In this document: piece by piece, positions 8,166 through 17,106 of the stretch
Layout of the letters: each line of letters starts with the position of its first letter
How positions within the stretch are numbered: position 1 is the stretch's first letter
Translations under genes and position numbers: made by a program
Assembly: GCF_009193185.1 (NCBI RefSeq)
Contig: NZ_VUKF01000001.1
Span: forward strand, 1 to 64,000
Length of the DNA: 64,000 bases
Origin: Georgenia thermotolerans
Lineage (GTDB): Bacteria; Actinomycetota; Actinomycetes; Actinomycetales; Actinomycetaceae
Reading direction: 5' to 3'
Notes under the pieces: model-generated
What the model was told of the DNA's origin: nothing
Database searches by the model: none
The model's input: only the letters and a program-made list of their open reading frames with translations

Positions 8166-8660
8166 TCAGTCCAGGAGGCCGGGCACCGCGACGACGCGGT
8201 CGGCGAACGCGTCGACCTTGGTCTCCCAGCCGTCCTCCAGGGGTCCCCTCAGCCCGGTGACGAGGATGCGGTCCTCGCCGACCTTGTGCAGGCCCTTGGC
8301 GTCGAGCAGCTCGGTCATGATCGGCCGGACGCGTTGCCACCTGTCGAGGCTCTCGGCGCTGGGCAGCTGGCCGCTCTTCTTGTCCGGCTTGGGGGCGGCC
8401 TCGGTGGTGAGCAGGGCGTACGGGGTCCCCGCGGGCAGGGTCACCCGGCGCAGGAACCGGCGGGCGACGCCGATGGGCTTGCCCATCCGGCCCGGGGAGC
8501 TGAAGACGTACAGGTCCGCGGGCGGCAGGTGCTGCGGGTCGGCCTGCCGCACGTGGGCGACGTCGACGGTGATGCCCTTCGCCGCCATGACGTCGCGGAA
8601 CCGCTTCGCGACGGTGGCGCCGTTGCCGTACTTCGAGGCGTGGACGTAGGTAATGTTCAT
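8166..8660 (-). CDS. flavodoxin family protein
   Basis: A 164-residue protein starting MNITYVHASKYGNGATVAKR, the flavodoxin FMN phosphate-binding loop (T/S-x-T/Y-G-N/x-T). YVFSSPGRMGKP matches the second FMN loop. It probably carries electrons or acts as a small flavoprotein switch; the partner is unknown. A GGAGGAAG ribosome site precedes the ATG, which overlaps the stop of the DUF998 membrane gene by 4 nt. Confidence 0.82.
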   Translation of the reverse strand: MNITYVHASKYGNGATVAKRFRDVMAAKGITVDVAHVRQADPQHLPPADLYVFSSPGRMGKPIGVARRFLRRVTLPAGTPYALLTTEAAPKPDKKSGQLPSAESLDRWQRVRPIMTELLDAKGLHKVGEDRILVTGLRGPLEDGWETKVDAFADRVVAVPGLLD

Positions 8661-9346
8661 GGCTTCCTCCCTGCGGTGGTCCCGGCCGGACGGCGTTCGG
8701 CCCGGAGAAGGGCGACGGCGAGGACGAGGAGCCACGCCATCGTGGCGTAGATGTTCAGGCGCTCGAGCGCGCCGAGACCCGGGGTCGGCGCCCCGGCAGC
8801 GAGGTGCGGGGCCAGGGCGAAGGTCAGTGCGCCGCCGGCCAGGAGCGCGGCGATCGTGGCGATCGAGTAGATGCTGAACGCCTGGCCGTCCACGGCCGAG
8901 CCGACGGCGATGATCGCCAGCGCGAGCACCACCAGCGCAACGGTGACGACGATGTGCGCGGTGTCGGTGGCCGTACGCGTGGCGCCGCGCAGGTGGATCG
9001 GCGCGAACGGCCCGGCGGCACTGACTGCGCCGTAGGCGATGAGGCCGACGCCGAGGACGCGCCGCAGCGGCCGGCCCGCTGCCGTCACCAGGACGCCCGC
9101 CCCGAAGGCGAGCACGAGCGCGTCGAAGAGCAGGAACAGCGGGACGACCACCGCCCGCACCGGGGAGCCGATCGCCATGAGCTCGCTCACCGCCTGGTCG
9201 GCGTAGCGGTAGCCGGCCCAGCGGGACGCGGCAAGGACGTCGGCGACGACGTAGACGAGCGGGGCGACCACCCCGCACACCAGGAGCCACTCCCCCGGTG
9301 TCTGTCGAGCGGTGGGCGCCGGGGCCAGCACCGTCGCATGGGTCAT
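8657..9346 (-). CDS. DUF998-type integral membrane protein
   Basis: A 229-residue polytopic membrane protein with about six hydrophobic segments and a SRWAGYRYADQAVSELMAIG stretch after the first helix, typical of DUF998 proteins, whose function is unknown. The ATG at 9346 is preferred over an upstream in-frame start at 9394, because the protein then begins as family members do and a GAGG lies just upstream. It is co-translated with the flavodoxin gene. Confidence 0.78.
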   Translation of the reverse strand: MTHATVLAPAPTARQTPGEWLLVCGVVAPLVYVVADVLAASRWAGYRYADQAVSELMAIGSPVRAVVVPLFLLFDALVLAFGAGVLVTAAGRPLRRVLGVGLIAYGAVSAAGPFAPIHLRGATRTATDTAHIVVTVALVVLALAIIAVGSAVDGQAFSIYSIATIAALLAGGALTFALAPHLAAGAPTPGLGALERLNIYATMAWLLVLAVALLRAERRPAGTTAGRKP

Positions 9347-9388
9347 CGTCCTCACCCCCGACGGGCGCGAGTGCCGGGACGACGTCCG

Positions 9389-9413
9389 CGGCACGTGCCG
9401 TGTCCTCAGACAC
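9389..9413 (-). promoter_or_regulatory. adjacent palindromes, possible operator
   Basis: CGGCACGTGCCG (9389-9400) is a perfect 12-bp palindrome directly abutting GTGTC-N4-GACAC (9400-9413). Both lie 40-70 nt upstream of the DUF998/flavodoxin operon in the otherwise featureless interval 9347-9567. No clear -10/-35 pair was found. Confidence 0.35.
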
Positions 9414-9567
9414 CACTGTCGCTGCGCCGGCGGCCTGGCACCAGCGACCTACGTCCCCATGCGGCCGCGGGTGGGCGCGGCTGCGCGGTGGGACGCGGCT
9501 GCGCGGGCCGGCGACGACGCGGGCACCGCGCCCGGCGACGGCACAGGCATCGCGGCCCCCGCCGTCG

Positions 9568-10512
9568 TCAGCGCCGGCTCTCCCGCCAGGCCGTCCCCAC
9601 CGAGGGCAGGCCCTCGCGGACGCTCCGGTACGACGGCGCCCAGCCCAGCTCGCGCTTGGCCTTGGAGGTGTCGAGCCGGATGCTGGCCCGGGTCATCAGC
9701 CCGCCGAGGTAGGGCGAGAGGCGCAGCGCGGCGTCGGGCACCCGCCACGGGCGCGGCGCGCCGGCCGCCTCGGCGAGGGCGTCGAGATAGGCGGTCCAGG
9801 TGAGCGGGTGGTCGTCGGCGACGTTGTAGGCCCGCCCTGGGCGGCCGCGCTCCAGGGCCGCGACGGTCGCGGCGGCCGCGTCCTCGACGTGGAGGGCCGA
9901 CATCCACGTGCCGACGCGCGGGGCAGGCAGGACCCGCCGCGCGGCCATGTCGAGCAGGCCGTAGGTGCCCGGCTCGGGTCCGTAGAAGAACCCGTACCGC
10001 AGGGCAACGCCCTCGAGGCCCGGGGCGGTGAGCACGTGCCGTTCGTTGGCGCGCATCGCCGCCACGTGGACGTCGAAGCGCGCGCCGCCGGCCGGGCCGA
10101 GCGGGGCGTCCTCGCTGACCGGTCGCTCCCCGTGGTCGGTGAACCCGTACACGTAGAGGAAGGACTGGGTGACGAACCGGCGGGCCCCGACCTGGCGCGC
10201 CGCGGCCAGGAGGTTCGCGGTGCCGCGGGTGCGCAGGCGGTCGGTGGGGTACAGGTCGCGGTGGCGCATCGGCGCCCGGCTCAGCGCCGTGCCCTCGTGC
10301 ACGACGGCGTCGGCCCGGAGGCCGTCCAGCGCCCGCAGGAGCCCGCCGCGGTCGAGGACGTCGGCGACGACGCCCTCGACGCCGCCGTCGCGCAGCCGGC
10401 GGGCGCCGTCGGGGTGCCGGGTGAGGCCGACGACGTCGTGCCCGGCGGCCTGCAGCCGGCGCGTGAGCGGTCGGCCGATGACGCCGGTCGCCCCGGCGAC
10501 GAGGACCCTCAT
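9568..10512 (-). CDS. NAD-dependent epimerase/dehydratase family protein (extended SDR)
   Basis: A 314-residue extended SDR. MRVLVAGATGVIGRPL is the Rossmann GxxGxxG loop; VTQSFLYVYG with the downstream FDVHVAAMRAN region holds the Ser/Tyr area, though the canonical YxxxK lysine is not obvious, so catalysis may differ. LNVAD-type C-terminal text (AYNVADDHPLTW) is usual for the family. The substrate is unknown. A strong AGGAGGGG ribosome site precedes the ATG. A 27-codon open frame upstream overlaps the start (see rejected items). Confidence 0.82.
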   Translation of the reverse strand: MRVLVAGATGVIGRPLTRRLQAAGHDVVGLTRHPDGARRLRDGGVEGVVADVLDRGGLLRALDGLRADAVVHEGTALSRAPMRHRDLYPTDRLRTRGTANLLAAARQVGARRFVTQSFLYVYGFTDHGERPVSEDAPLGPAGGARFDVHVAAMRANERHVLTAPGLEGVALRYGFFYGPEPGTYGLLDMAARRVLPAPRVGTWMSALHVEDAAAATVAALERGRPGRAYNVADDHPLTWTAYLDALAEAAGAPRPWRVPDAALRLSPYLGGLMTRASIRLDTSKAKRELGWAPSYRSVREGLPSVGTAWRESRR

Positions 10513-10630
10513 TGCCCCTCCTGGAAGCGTGCGATCTCGCCGGCCACGGTAGCGAGGCAGGGCTCGGCCGGGGCGTGGATCGCGATGGCCACGCCGCGGG
10601 ACCCGGACACGGCGGCGCGGGCAGGTCCCG

Positions 10631-10659
10631 TTGACGCCGCCACCCGAGCGCGCCAGCAT
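10631..10659 (+). promoter_or_regulatory. leaderless promoter of the DUF1905 gene
   Basis: TTGACG (10631-10636) and CAGCAT (10654-10659) are 17 nt apart. The expected start point falls on the GTG start codon at 10666, which has no ribosome site. Confidence 0.45.
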
Positions 10660-10665
10660 GCCCCC

Positions 10666-10977
10666 GTGCCCTACGAGTTCGACGCGCCGCTGTGGGTCTG
10701 GGACGCCCGAAAGGTCGACACCTGGACCTTCGTCTCCGTGCCCACGGACATCGCCGACGAGGTGGACGAGCTGACCGCGCCGTTCGCGCGCGGCTTCGGG
10801 TCGGTGCGCGTGGAGGTCACCGTCGGTGCCACGGTGTGGCGCACGTCGATCTTCCCGAGCAAGCCGGAGCAGACCTACGTGCTGCCGATCAAGAAGGCGG
10901 TGCGGCACGCGGAGCGCCTGGAGCCGGGCGACACCGCCCGAGTGCGGATCGAGCTGCTCGACGTCGGGCGGGGCTGA
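10666..10977 (+). CDS. DUF1905 domain protein
   Basis: A 103-residue protein of the small beta-barrel DUF1905 type (FDAPLWVWDARKVDTWTFVS, WRTSIFPSKPEQTYVLPIKK). Function is unknown; the domain is often found alone or fused to bacteriocin-protection-like YdeI domains. Its GTG start has no Shine-Dalgarno and is placed where transcription should begin, so translation is probably leaderless. Two hairpins follow the stop. Confidence 0.85.
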   Translation: MPYEFDAPLWVWDARKVDTWTFVSVPTDIADEVDELTAPFARGFGSVRVEVTVGATVWRTSIFPSKPEQTYVLPIKKAVRHAERLEPGDTARVRIELLDVGRG

Positions 10978-11001
10978 CGCCTTCGGACGGGGCTGGCGCG
11001 G

Positions 11002-11091
11002 CTGACGCCGGGCGAGCCCGCGCCGTCGGGCGAGGCTCACGGCGTCAGACACGGGTGTGGGCCCGGCGCCGTCCGGCACCAGGCCCACACC
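11002..11091 (+). terminator. two successive hairpins
   Basis: CTGACGCCG (11002-11010) pairs with CGGCGTCAG (11040-11048) with further pairing inside the loop; GGTGTGGGCC (11054-11063) pairs with GGCCCACACC (11082-11091). They lie between the convergent DUF1905 and PfpI genes and probably stop transcription from both sides. Confidence 0.55.
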
Positions 11092-11144
11092 GTGGTCTTC
11101 TCCGACCGCGCTACCGGGATGCCCCTGGTGCGCGGCCCGGTGGA

Positions 11145-11693
11145 TCAGGCCACCTGCTCCTCGTGCTTGCCCTCGGCGAACTCCTCGACGAGCTTGGCGT
11201 TGAACGCGGGCAGGTCATCCGGCACCCGGCTGCTGACCAGCCCGGCGTCGACGACGACCTCCTCGTCCACCCAGTGCGCCCCGGCGTTGCGCAGGTCGGT
11301 CTTCAGGCTCGGGTACGAGGTCATCGTGCGGCCCTTGACCACGTCGGCGTCCGTGAGGATCCAGCCGCCGTGGCAGATCACCCCGACCGGCTTGTGCTGC
11401 TCGAAGAAGGCGCGGACGAACGCCACGGCCTTCTCGTCCATCCGGGTCTTGTCGCCGTTGGCGACGCCGCCGGGCAGGACGAGCCCGTCGAACTCGTCGG
11501 CCTTGGCCTCGCCGGTGGACGTGTCGACGCTGGCCTCGTGCCCGTTCTTGCCGGTGATCGTGCCCGACTCGGTCGAGACGAGGGTCGCCATCGCGCCGGC
11601 CGAGGTCACCGCCTCCCAGGGCGAGGTCAGCTCGGAGTCCTCGAAGCCGTTGTTGGCCAGGAAGGCGATGCGCTTACCGCTGAGGTCCGTCAT
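11145..11693 (-). CDS. DJ-1/PfpI family protein (type 1 glutamine amidotransferase-like)
   Basis: A 182-residue protein with the nucleophile elbow GVICHGGW (Cys107), the GF-E-D-SELTSPW loop carrying the partner Glu18, and VLPGGVANGD. This is the PfpI/YhbO branch of DJ-1 proteins, usually stress-related (protease, deglycase or chaperone activities have been claimed). The ATG at 11693 has GGAG 7 nt upstream and is preferred to one at 11714. Confidence 0.88.
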   Translation of the reverse strand: MTDLSGKRIAFLANNGFEDSELTSPWEAVTSAGAMATLVSTESGTITGKNGHEASVDTSTGEAKADEFDGLVLPGGVANGDKTRMDEKAVAFVRAFFEQHKPVGVICHGGWILTDADVVKGRTMTSYPSLKTDLRNAGAHWVDEEVVVDAGLVSSRVPDDLPAFNAKLVEEFAEGKHEEQVA

Positions 11694-11851
11694 TCCGTGC
11701 TCCTCTCGTTCCATGGGTTTGGGGTCCCTTCGACCGTACGAGGCCGACGCGCATCTCGCCTCTCGGCGGGTTGTCGGCGGGGCGTGCCCTGCCGGACGCC
11801 GCCGCCGAACGAGCCTGTGGAAGACGGGCGCCTCGCCGCGCCGAGGCCGGA

Positions 11852-12499
11852 ATGATGTCGCGCATGGCCGACTTCATGGGGTTCCCGGACTGGGGGCCGC
11901 GGTTCTACGCCGAGCTCGAGCAGCACAACACGCGCGACTTCTGGGCGGCGCACAAAGACCGGTGGGAGCGGGACGTGCGCGACCCGATGCGCGCGCTCCT
12001 CGCCGCGCTCGAGCCCGAGTTCGGCCCCGCCGTGATCTTCCGGCCCTACCGGGACGTCCGGTTCAGCGCCGACAAGTCGCCGTACAAGACCCACCAGGGC
12101 GCCATCGTCGGGCCGGCGCCCGGGCTGGGGTACTACGTCGCGCTCGACGCCGACGGCCTCACCGTCGGCGGCGGGTTCCGGACCCACTCCCCCGCCCAGA
12201 CCGACCAGTACCGGCGGGCGGTGGACGCCGACGACGACGGCGAGCTGCCCCGGATCGTCGGCACGCTTGTCGACCAGGGGTTCGCGCTCGAGGGCGCCAC
12301 GCTGAAGACCCGACCCCGGGGCTACCCGGCCGACCACCCGCGGATCGAGCTGCTGCGCCGCAAGGAGCTCATGGCCGTGACCAACGTCGGCACGCCGCCC
12401 TGGCTGGCCACGCCCGCGGCCCTGGACCACGTGCGCGGCATGTGGCGGCAGCTGCGGCCGCTGGCTGAGTGGATCGTCGCGCGGTGTGCCCCGGCGTAA
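11852..12499 (+). CDS. DUF2461 family protein
   Basis: A protein of about 215 residues of the DUF2461 type: RFYAELEQHNTRDFWAAHKD near the N terminus, RPYRDVRFSADKSPYKTHQG in the middle, YYVALDADGLTVGGGF. Function is unknown. Three in-frame ATGs lie at 11852, 11855 and 11864; GAGG upstream of the first favours it slightly. The rtcB gene follows 60 nt downstream on the same strand. Confidence 0.85.
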   Translation: MMSRMADFMGFPDWGPRFYAELEQHNTRDFWAAHKDRWERDVRDPMRALLAALEPEFGPAVIFRPYRDVRFSADKSPYKTHQGAIVGPAPGLGYYVALDADGLTVGGGFRTHSPAQTDQYRRAVDADDDGELPRIVGTLVDQGFALEGATLKTRPRGYPADHPRIELLRRKELMAVTNVGTPPWLATPAALDHVRGMWRQLRPLAEWIVARCAPA

Positions 12500-12559
12500 G
12501 ATCCGGCCGGCACGCCGCGCTCCGTGCCGCCCCTCCGGCGGGCTGGCACCCTGGCGGTG

Positions 12560-13735
12560 ATGCAGCAGATCAGCGACAAGCTCTACTCCTGGGCCTCCGT
12601 CGTCGACGAGGAGACGCTCGAGCAGGCCCGGCTCACCGCCACGATGCCGTTCGTCCACCCCCACGTCGCGCTCATGCCCGACGCGCACGTGGGCCTGGGC
12701 GCGACGGTCGGCTCGGTCATCCCGACCGTCGGCGCGGTGATGCCGGCCGCCGTCGGCGTCGACATCGGCTGCGGCATGGTGGCCGTGCGCACGCAGTTCA
12801 CCGCCGAGCAGGTCCGCGGCGTCGGCCGGCCGCTGGCGCAGCTGCGCGAGCAGATCGAGCACGCCGTCCCCCTCAGCGCGGGCCGGTACAACCGCAAGGT
12901 CCGGGGCACCGCGACCGCCGCCGTCGGCCAGCTCGAGCAGCTCGCGCGGGAGAGCGATGTCGCCCCAGCCAACTTCGGCAAGAACTGGCGGCTGCAGCTC
13001 GGCTCCCTCGGCGGGGGCAACCACTTCATCGAGATCTCCGACGACGAGCAGGGCGGCGTGTGGGTGTTCCTGCACTCCGGCAGCCGCGGGGTGGGCAACC
13101 ACATCGCCCGCCGCTTCATCGACCGGGCCAAGCACCTCGCCCGCTCGCGCGGGATCCACCTGCCCCACCGAGACCTGGCGTACCTGCCCGACGACGACCC
13201 CGCCTTCCACGACTACCTGGCCCACCTGCACTGGGCCCAGGAGTTCGCCCGGCTCAACCGCGAGGTGATGAAGGAGCGGGTCATCGACGAGCTGGCCCGC
13301 TTCATGGACGCGGACGTCGAACGGGTGGAGGAGGTCAACGCCCACCACAACTACACCGCCACCGAGACGCACTTCGGCACGGAGGTCCTCGTCTCCCGCA
13401 AGGGCGCCGTCGACGCCCACGCCGGCGTGCGCGGGCTCATCCCCGGCTCGATGGGCACCGCCTCCTACGTCGTCACCGGCAAGGGCAACGCGATGGCGTT
13501 GTGCTCGGCCCCGCACGGCGCCGGGCGGGTCTACTCCCGCGCCCGGGCCCGCAAGACCTTCACCCAGGACGACCTGCGCCGGCGCATGACCGGCATCGAG
13601 TACCGCGACCTGCCCGACTTCATCGACGAGATCCCCGACGCTTACAAGGACATCGACGTGGTCATGGCCGACGCCGCCGACCTCGTCTCCGTCGACCACG
13701 TGCTCCACCAGCTGCTCAACGTCAAGGGGCAGTGA
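12560..13735 (+). CDS. rtcB: RtcB family RNA ligase
   Basis: A 391-residue RtcB-family protein. RtcB joins 2',3'-cyclic phosphate and 5'-OH RNA ends using GTP and Mn2+. PDAHVGLGATVGSVIP, GVDIGCGM (metal-ligand Cys and Asp), GNHFIEI, HSGSRGVGNHIA and GLIPGSMGTASYVV cover the metal and guanylate site. It belongs to the shorter form of the family, common in actinobacteria. The ATG at 12560 gives a normal N terminus; a GTG at 12524 is less likely. A very strong hairpin follows the stop. Confidence 0.9.
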   Translation: MQQISDKLYSWASVVDEETLEQARLTATMPFVHPHVALMPDAHVGLGATVGSVIPTVGAVMPAAVGVDIGCGMVAVRTQFTAEQVRGVGRPLAQLREQIEHAVPLSAGRYNRKVRGTATAAVGQLEQLARESDVAPANFGKNWRLQLGSLGGGNHFIEISDDEQGGVWVFLHSGSRGVGNHIARRFIDRAKHLARSRGIHLPHRDLAYLPDDDPAFHDYLAHLHWAQEFARLNREVMKERVIDELARFMDADVERVEEVNAHHNYTATETHFGTEVLVSRKGAVDAHAGVRGLIPGSMGTASYVVTGKGNAMALCSAPHGAGRVYSRARARKTFTQDDLRRRMTGIEYRDLPDFIDEIPDAYKDIDVVMADAADLVSVDHVLHQLLNVKGQ

Positions 13736-13755
13736 CAACGGCAGCGGGCTCGACG

Positions 13756-13795
13756 GCGCGTCGGGGACGGTCCCGCAGGACCGTCCCCGACGCGC
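13756..13795. terminator. perfect 18-bp hairpin, bidirectional terminator
   Basis: Arms 13756-13773 and 13778-13795 pair perfectly around CGCA, between the convergent rtcB and ABC permease stops. Confidence 0.8.
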
Positions 13796-13802
13796 GCTCC
13801 GG

Positions 13803-16328
13803 CTACTGCGCGGCCACCGCTTGCAGCACGTCCAGCCGCGCGGCGCGGCGGGCGGGCAGCAGTCCGGCGACCAGGCCGCCGACGGCGGTCAGCGCCACCA
13901 CCAGCAGCAGCCGGTCCAGCGGCCAGGCCACGGGCACCGGATCGGCCCCGGACAGCGCCCGCACGGTCGCCGCGCCCAGGCCGGCGCCGAGCCCGACGCC
14001 GATGACCACGGCCAGGGCCGCGACCAGCACGGCCTCCCAGCGCACCATCCACCGCACCTGCCGGCGGGTGGTGCCGATCGCCCGCAGCAGCCCGATCTCC
14101 CGGGTCCGCTCGACGATGGACAGGGCGAGGGTGTTGGTGATGCCCAAGAGCGCGATCGCCACGGCCAGCAGGAGCAGCACCGTGACCATCCCGAGGATCT
14201 GGTCCACCGCGGAGGCACGGGCGGCGACGGCCTCGGCGAGGTCGCGCACGGCGGCGGTCGGGTAGGCCTCCAGCGCCGCGGTCACCGCGGCCTTGGTGGC
14301 CTGGGCGTCCGCGCCGTCGGCGAACCCGACGAGCAGGCTGGCGTCGACGTCCTCGGTGAAGTGCTGGGCGTAGGTGTCCATCGCGATGAGGAACCCGGTG
14401 GCCAGGGCCTGGGCGTCGCCGTCGTCGATGATGCCGACCACCGGCAGCTGCTGGTCGCCGGTGCGGGCGAACGTCATCGTCAGGGCGTCGCCCACGCCCA
14501 GCCCGCGGGCGGCGGCCTGCCCCTCGGCGAGCACGATGCCGCCGGCGGCGAGGTCCGCCAGCGAGCCGGCCACCATGTCGACGTCGGCCACCTTCCCCAG
14601 CGTGGCGGGGTCGACGGCGGTCAGGGCGCTGGTGGCGCCGGCGTCCTTCCAGTGCCCGTAGCGCATGCGGGAGACGACGGCGACGCCGAGCACCTCCTCG
14701 ACGGCGTGGTGGATCTCGTGCGAGAGCCCGCCGAGCATCTCCGCCCGGGCGCTCTCGATGACGAGGTCGGCGCGCACGACCTCCTCGTAGGTGCCGGCGA
14801 GAGAGGCCTTGACCGACGCGCCCACCACCGTCATGAACGTGATGAGGGTCAGCCCGATGGCCAGCGCCGTGGTGGTCGCCGCGGTGCGACGCGGCGCCCG
14901 GGCGGCGGACTCGCGGGCCAGCCGGCCGGTCAGCCCGGCGGCGTCGAGCGGGCGGCCCACCACCCGGGCCAGCCCGGGGGCGAGGACGGGCCCGAGCAGG
15001 GTCAGCGCCACCAGGGCGGCGACCGCCCCCGCGGCGACGACGGCCACGGGCGCGCCGGCCAGCGCCGACCCCACGGCGGCGACGGCGACCGTGGCCGCGA
15101 CCACGCCGGTGACGACCCGGCCGCGCCGGGCGGGCACCGCGGCGCTCTCGCGCATCGCCTCGATCGGCGCCACCTTCGCGGCCTTCCGGGCCGGGCCGAG
15201 CGCCCCGAGGACGGTGACGACCACGCCGATCGCGACGCTGACGAGCACCGTGCGCGGGGCGACCACCAGGCCGCCGTCGGGCAGGGCGACGCCGAACGCG
15301 CCGGCCATGCCGCGCAGCCCGTAGGCGGCGGCCACGCCCAGGGCGGTGCCGAGGGCGGAGCCGGCCAGGCCGATGACCGCCGCCTCGCCGAGCACCGAGC
15401 GGCGCAGCTGCCGGGCGGTGGCGCCGGCGGCGCGCAGCAGGGCCAGCTCGCGGGCGCGCTGGGCGATGACGATGGCGAAGGTGTTGGCGATGAGGAAGCC
15501 GCCCACGAGCAGCGCGGCGCCGGCCATGGACAGCAGCATCACCCGGATCATCGCCAGGCGGGAGCGGGCCGCGGCGGCGCCGGCGGCCAGGGTGTCCTGG
15601 GCGGTGGCGACGTCGTAGTCGGACCCGAGCTCGGCGGCCACCGCCGCCTGGAGGTCCGCCGGGGCGACGCCGTCGGCGGCGACGGCCTGGACCTGGGTGA
15701 CCTGGTCGCCCAGGTCGAGCAGCCGCTGGGCGGTGGGCAGGGCGACGAGCGCCATGGTGGTGTTGGCCAGGCCGTCCTCGGCGCCGAAACCGGCCAGGCC
15801 GACCACGGTGAGGGTCTCGGTGGTGTCGGCCTGGACGGTGACCCGGTCGCCGACGGCGAGGCCGTACGTCCTCGCGGTGGCGACGTCGAGGACCACCTCG
15901 CCGTCCGCCGTCGGCGCGTGGCCGGTGCGGATCTCGAACGCGCCGTACGGCGCCGGGGACCACGAGGCGAGCAGGGAGGCGCCGGCGGGGACGAGCGCCT
16001 CGCCGTCGACCTTGAGCAGGCCCTGCCCGGCGGCCGAGGCGGCGGCGTCGGCGACGCCGGGGACGGCGCGGACGTCGTCGAGCAGGGTGGCCGGCAGCGG
16101 GTCGCGCTCGACCTCGACACCCATGGCGGAATCGAAGGCGGCGGCGTCGCGCACGGTGAGGTCGACGCCGGCGGTGGCGGTGCGGAACTGGTCCTCGAAG
16201 AGGCGCTGGGAGGTGTCGGTCAGGACGAGGGAGCCGGCCACGAACGTCACGCCGAGGACGACGGCGAGCAGGGTCAGGGCGAAGCGGGAGCGGTGGGCGC
16301 GCACGTGCGCGAGGGTCAGGTGCCACAT
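13803..16328 (-). CDS. FtsX-type ABC transporter permease
   Basis: An 841-residue permease of the MacB/FtsX class: an N-terminal helix (SRFALTLLAVVLGVTFVAGS), a large extracytoplasmic domain, then two blocks of hydrophobic segments around a repeated FtsX core (NTFAIVIAQRARELALLRA and NTLALSIVERTREIGLLRA). Such proteins export lipids or peptides, or act as mechanotransmitters. GGAG precedes the ATG. The matching ATPase ends 5 nt upstream, so both are made from one mRNA. Confidence 0.92.
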   Translation of the reverse strand: MWHLTLAHVRAHRSRFALTLLAVVLGVTFVAGSLVLTDTSQRLFEDQFRTATAGVDLTVRDAAAFDSAMGVEVERDPLPATLLDDVRAVPGVADAAASAAGQGLLKVDGEALVPAGASLLASWSPAPYGAFEIRTGHAPTADGEVVLDVATARTYGLAVGDRVTVQADTTETLTVVGLAGFGAEDGLANTTMALVALPTAQRLLDLGDQVTQVQAVAADGVAPADLQAAVAAELGSDYDVATAQDTLAAGAAAARSRLAMIRVMLLSMAGAALLVGGFLIANTFAIVIAQRARELALLRAAGATARQLRRSVLGEAAVIGLAGSALGTALGVAAAYGLRGMAGAFGVALPDGGLVVAPRTVLVSVAIGVVVTVLGALGPARKAAKVAPIEAMRESAAVPARRGRVVTGVVAATVAVAAVGSALAGAPVAVVAAGAVAALVALTLLGPVLAPGLARVVGRPLDAAGLTGRLARESAARAPRRTAATTTALAIGLTLITFMTVVGASVKASLAGTYEEVVRADLVIESARAEMLGGLSHEIHHAVEEVLGVAVVSRMRYGHWKDAGATSALTAVDPATLGKVADVDMVAGSLADLAAGGIVLAEGQAAARGLGVGDALTMTFARTGDQQLPVVGIIDDGDAQALATGFLIAMDTYAQHFTEDVDASLLVGFADGADAQATKAAVTAALEAYPTAAVRDLAEAVAARASAVDQILGMVTVLLLLAVAIALLGITNTLALSIVERTREIGLLRAIGTTRRQVRWMVRWEAVLVAALAVVIGVGLGAGLGAATVRALSGADPVPVAWPLDRLLLVVALTAVGGLVAGLLPARRAARLDVLQAVAAQ

Positions 16329-16333
16329 GGCGC

Positions 16334-17095
16334 TCACTCCTTCCCCGCGCCGAGGCGGGCCATGCGGTCGAGGATGGCGGCGGTGCCGGGCCGGTCGACC
16401 TCGTCGACGATGCGGCCGTCGGCGAGGAAGACGACGCGGTCGGCGTGGGCGGCGGCACCGGGGTCGTGGGTGACCATGACGATGGTCTGGCCCAGGTCGT
16501 GGGCGGCGTAGCCGAGGAGGCCGAGGACGGCCTCGCCGGCGCGGGAGTCGAGGTTGCCGGTGGGTTCGTCGGCGAAGACGATGTCGGGCCGGGCCACCAG
16601 CGCCCGGGCGACGGCGACGCGCTGCTGCTGCCCGCCGGAGAGCTCGGTGGGGCGGTGGCCCAGGCGGTCGGTCAGGCCGACGACGTCGACCAGTTCGGCC
16701 AGCCACGCCTTGTCCGGGCGGGCGGCGGCGAGGGTGAGCGGCAGGGCGATGTTCTCCGCGGCGGTCAGGGACGGCACGAGGTTGAAGCTTTGGAAGACGA
16801 AGCCGACGCGCTGGCGGCGCAGCAGGGTGCGCTGCTCCTCGTCGAGGGTGGTCAGGTCGGTGCCGCCGAGCAGGATCTGGCCGGAGTCGACGGTGTCGAG
16901 GCCGGCGAGGGCGTGCATGAGGGTGGACTTGCCGGAGCCGGAGGGGCCCATCACGGCGGTGAAGCGGCCGACGGGCAGGCGCAGGTCGGCGCCGTCGAGG
17001 GCGCGGACCTCGGTGGCGCCGCGGCCGTAGGTCTTCACGATGGCGCGGGCCTCGGCGGCCACGGCGGTCGTGGCGGGGGCGGTGAGCGTGGTCAT
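16334..17095 (-). CDS. ABC transporter ATP-binding protein (LolD/MacB type)
   Basis: A 253-residue ATPase with Walker A GPSGSGKST, the Q-loop FVFQSFNLVPSL, signature LSGGQQQRVAVARAL, Walker B IVFADEPTGNLDS and switch His in VTHDPG. DEPTGNLDS is characteristic of the partners of FtsX-like permeases. It lies between a 40-residue basic protein gene and the permease. Confidence 0.94.
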   Translation of the reverse strand: MTTLTAPATTAVAAEARAIVKTYGRGATEVRALDGADLRLPVGRFTAVMGPSGSGKSTLMHALAGLDTVDSGQILLGGTDLTTLDEEQRTLLRRQRVGFVFQSFNLVPSLTAAENIALPLTLAAARPDKAWLAELVDVVGLTDRLGHRPTELSGGQQQRVAVARALVARPDIVFADEPTGNLDSRAGEAVLGLLGYAAHDLGQTIVMVTHDPGAAAHADRVVFLADGRIVDEVDRPGTAAILDRMARLGAGKE

Positions 17096-17106
17096 CGGGG
17101 GTCCTC

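Noticed and set aside
9347-9567. Short frames between the DUF998 and epimerase genes
   Set aside because: Repetitive Arg/Pro/Ala text without start signals; only palindromes are reported.
10509-10592. GTG-started 27-codon frame on the minus strand whose stop overlaps the epimerase ATG (ends IARFQEGQ)
   Set aside because: The overlap is attractive, but it has no ribosome site or recognised domain and lies across the DUF1905 promoter region; G/C third positions are expected in any frame here.
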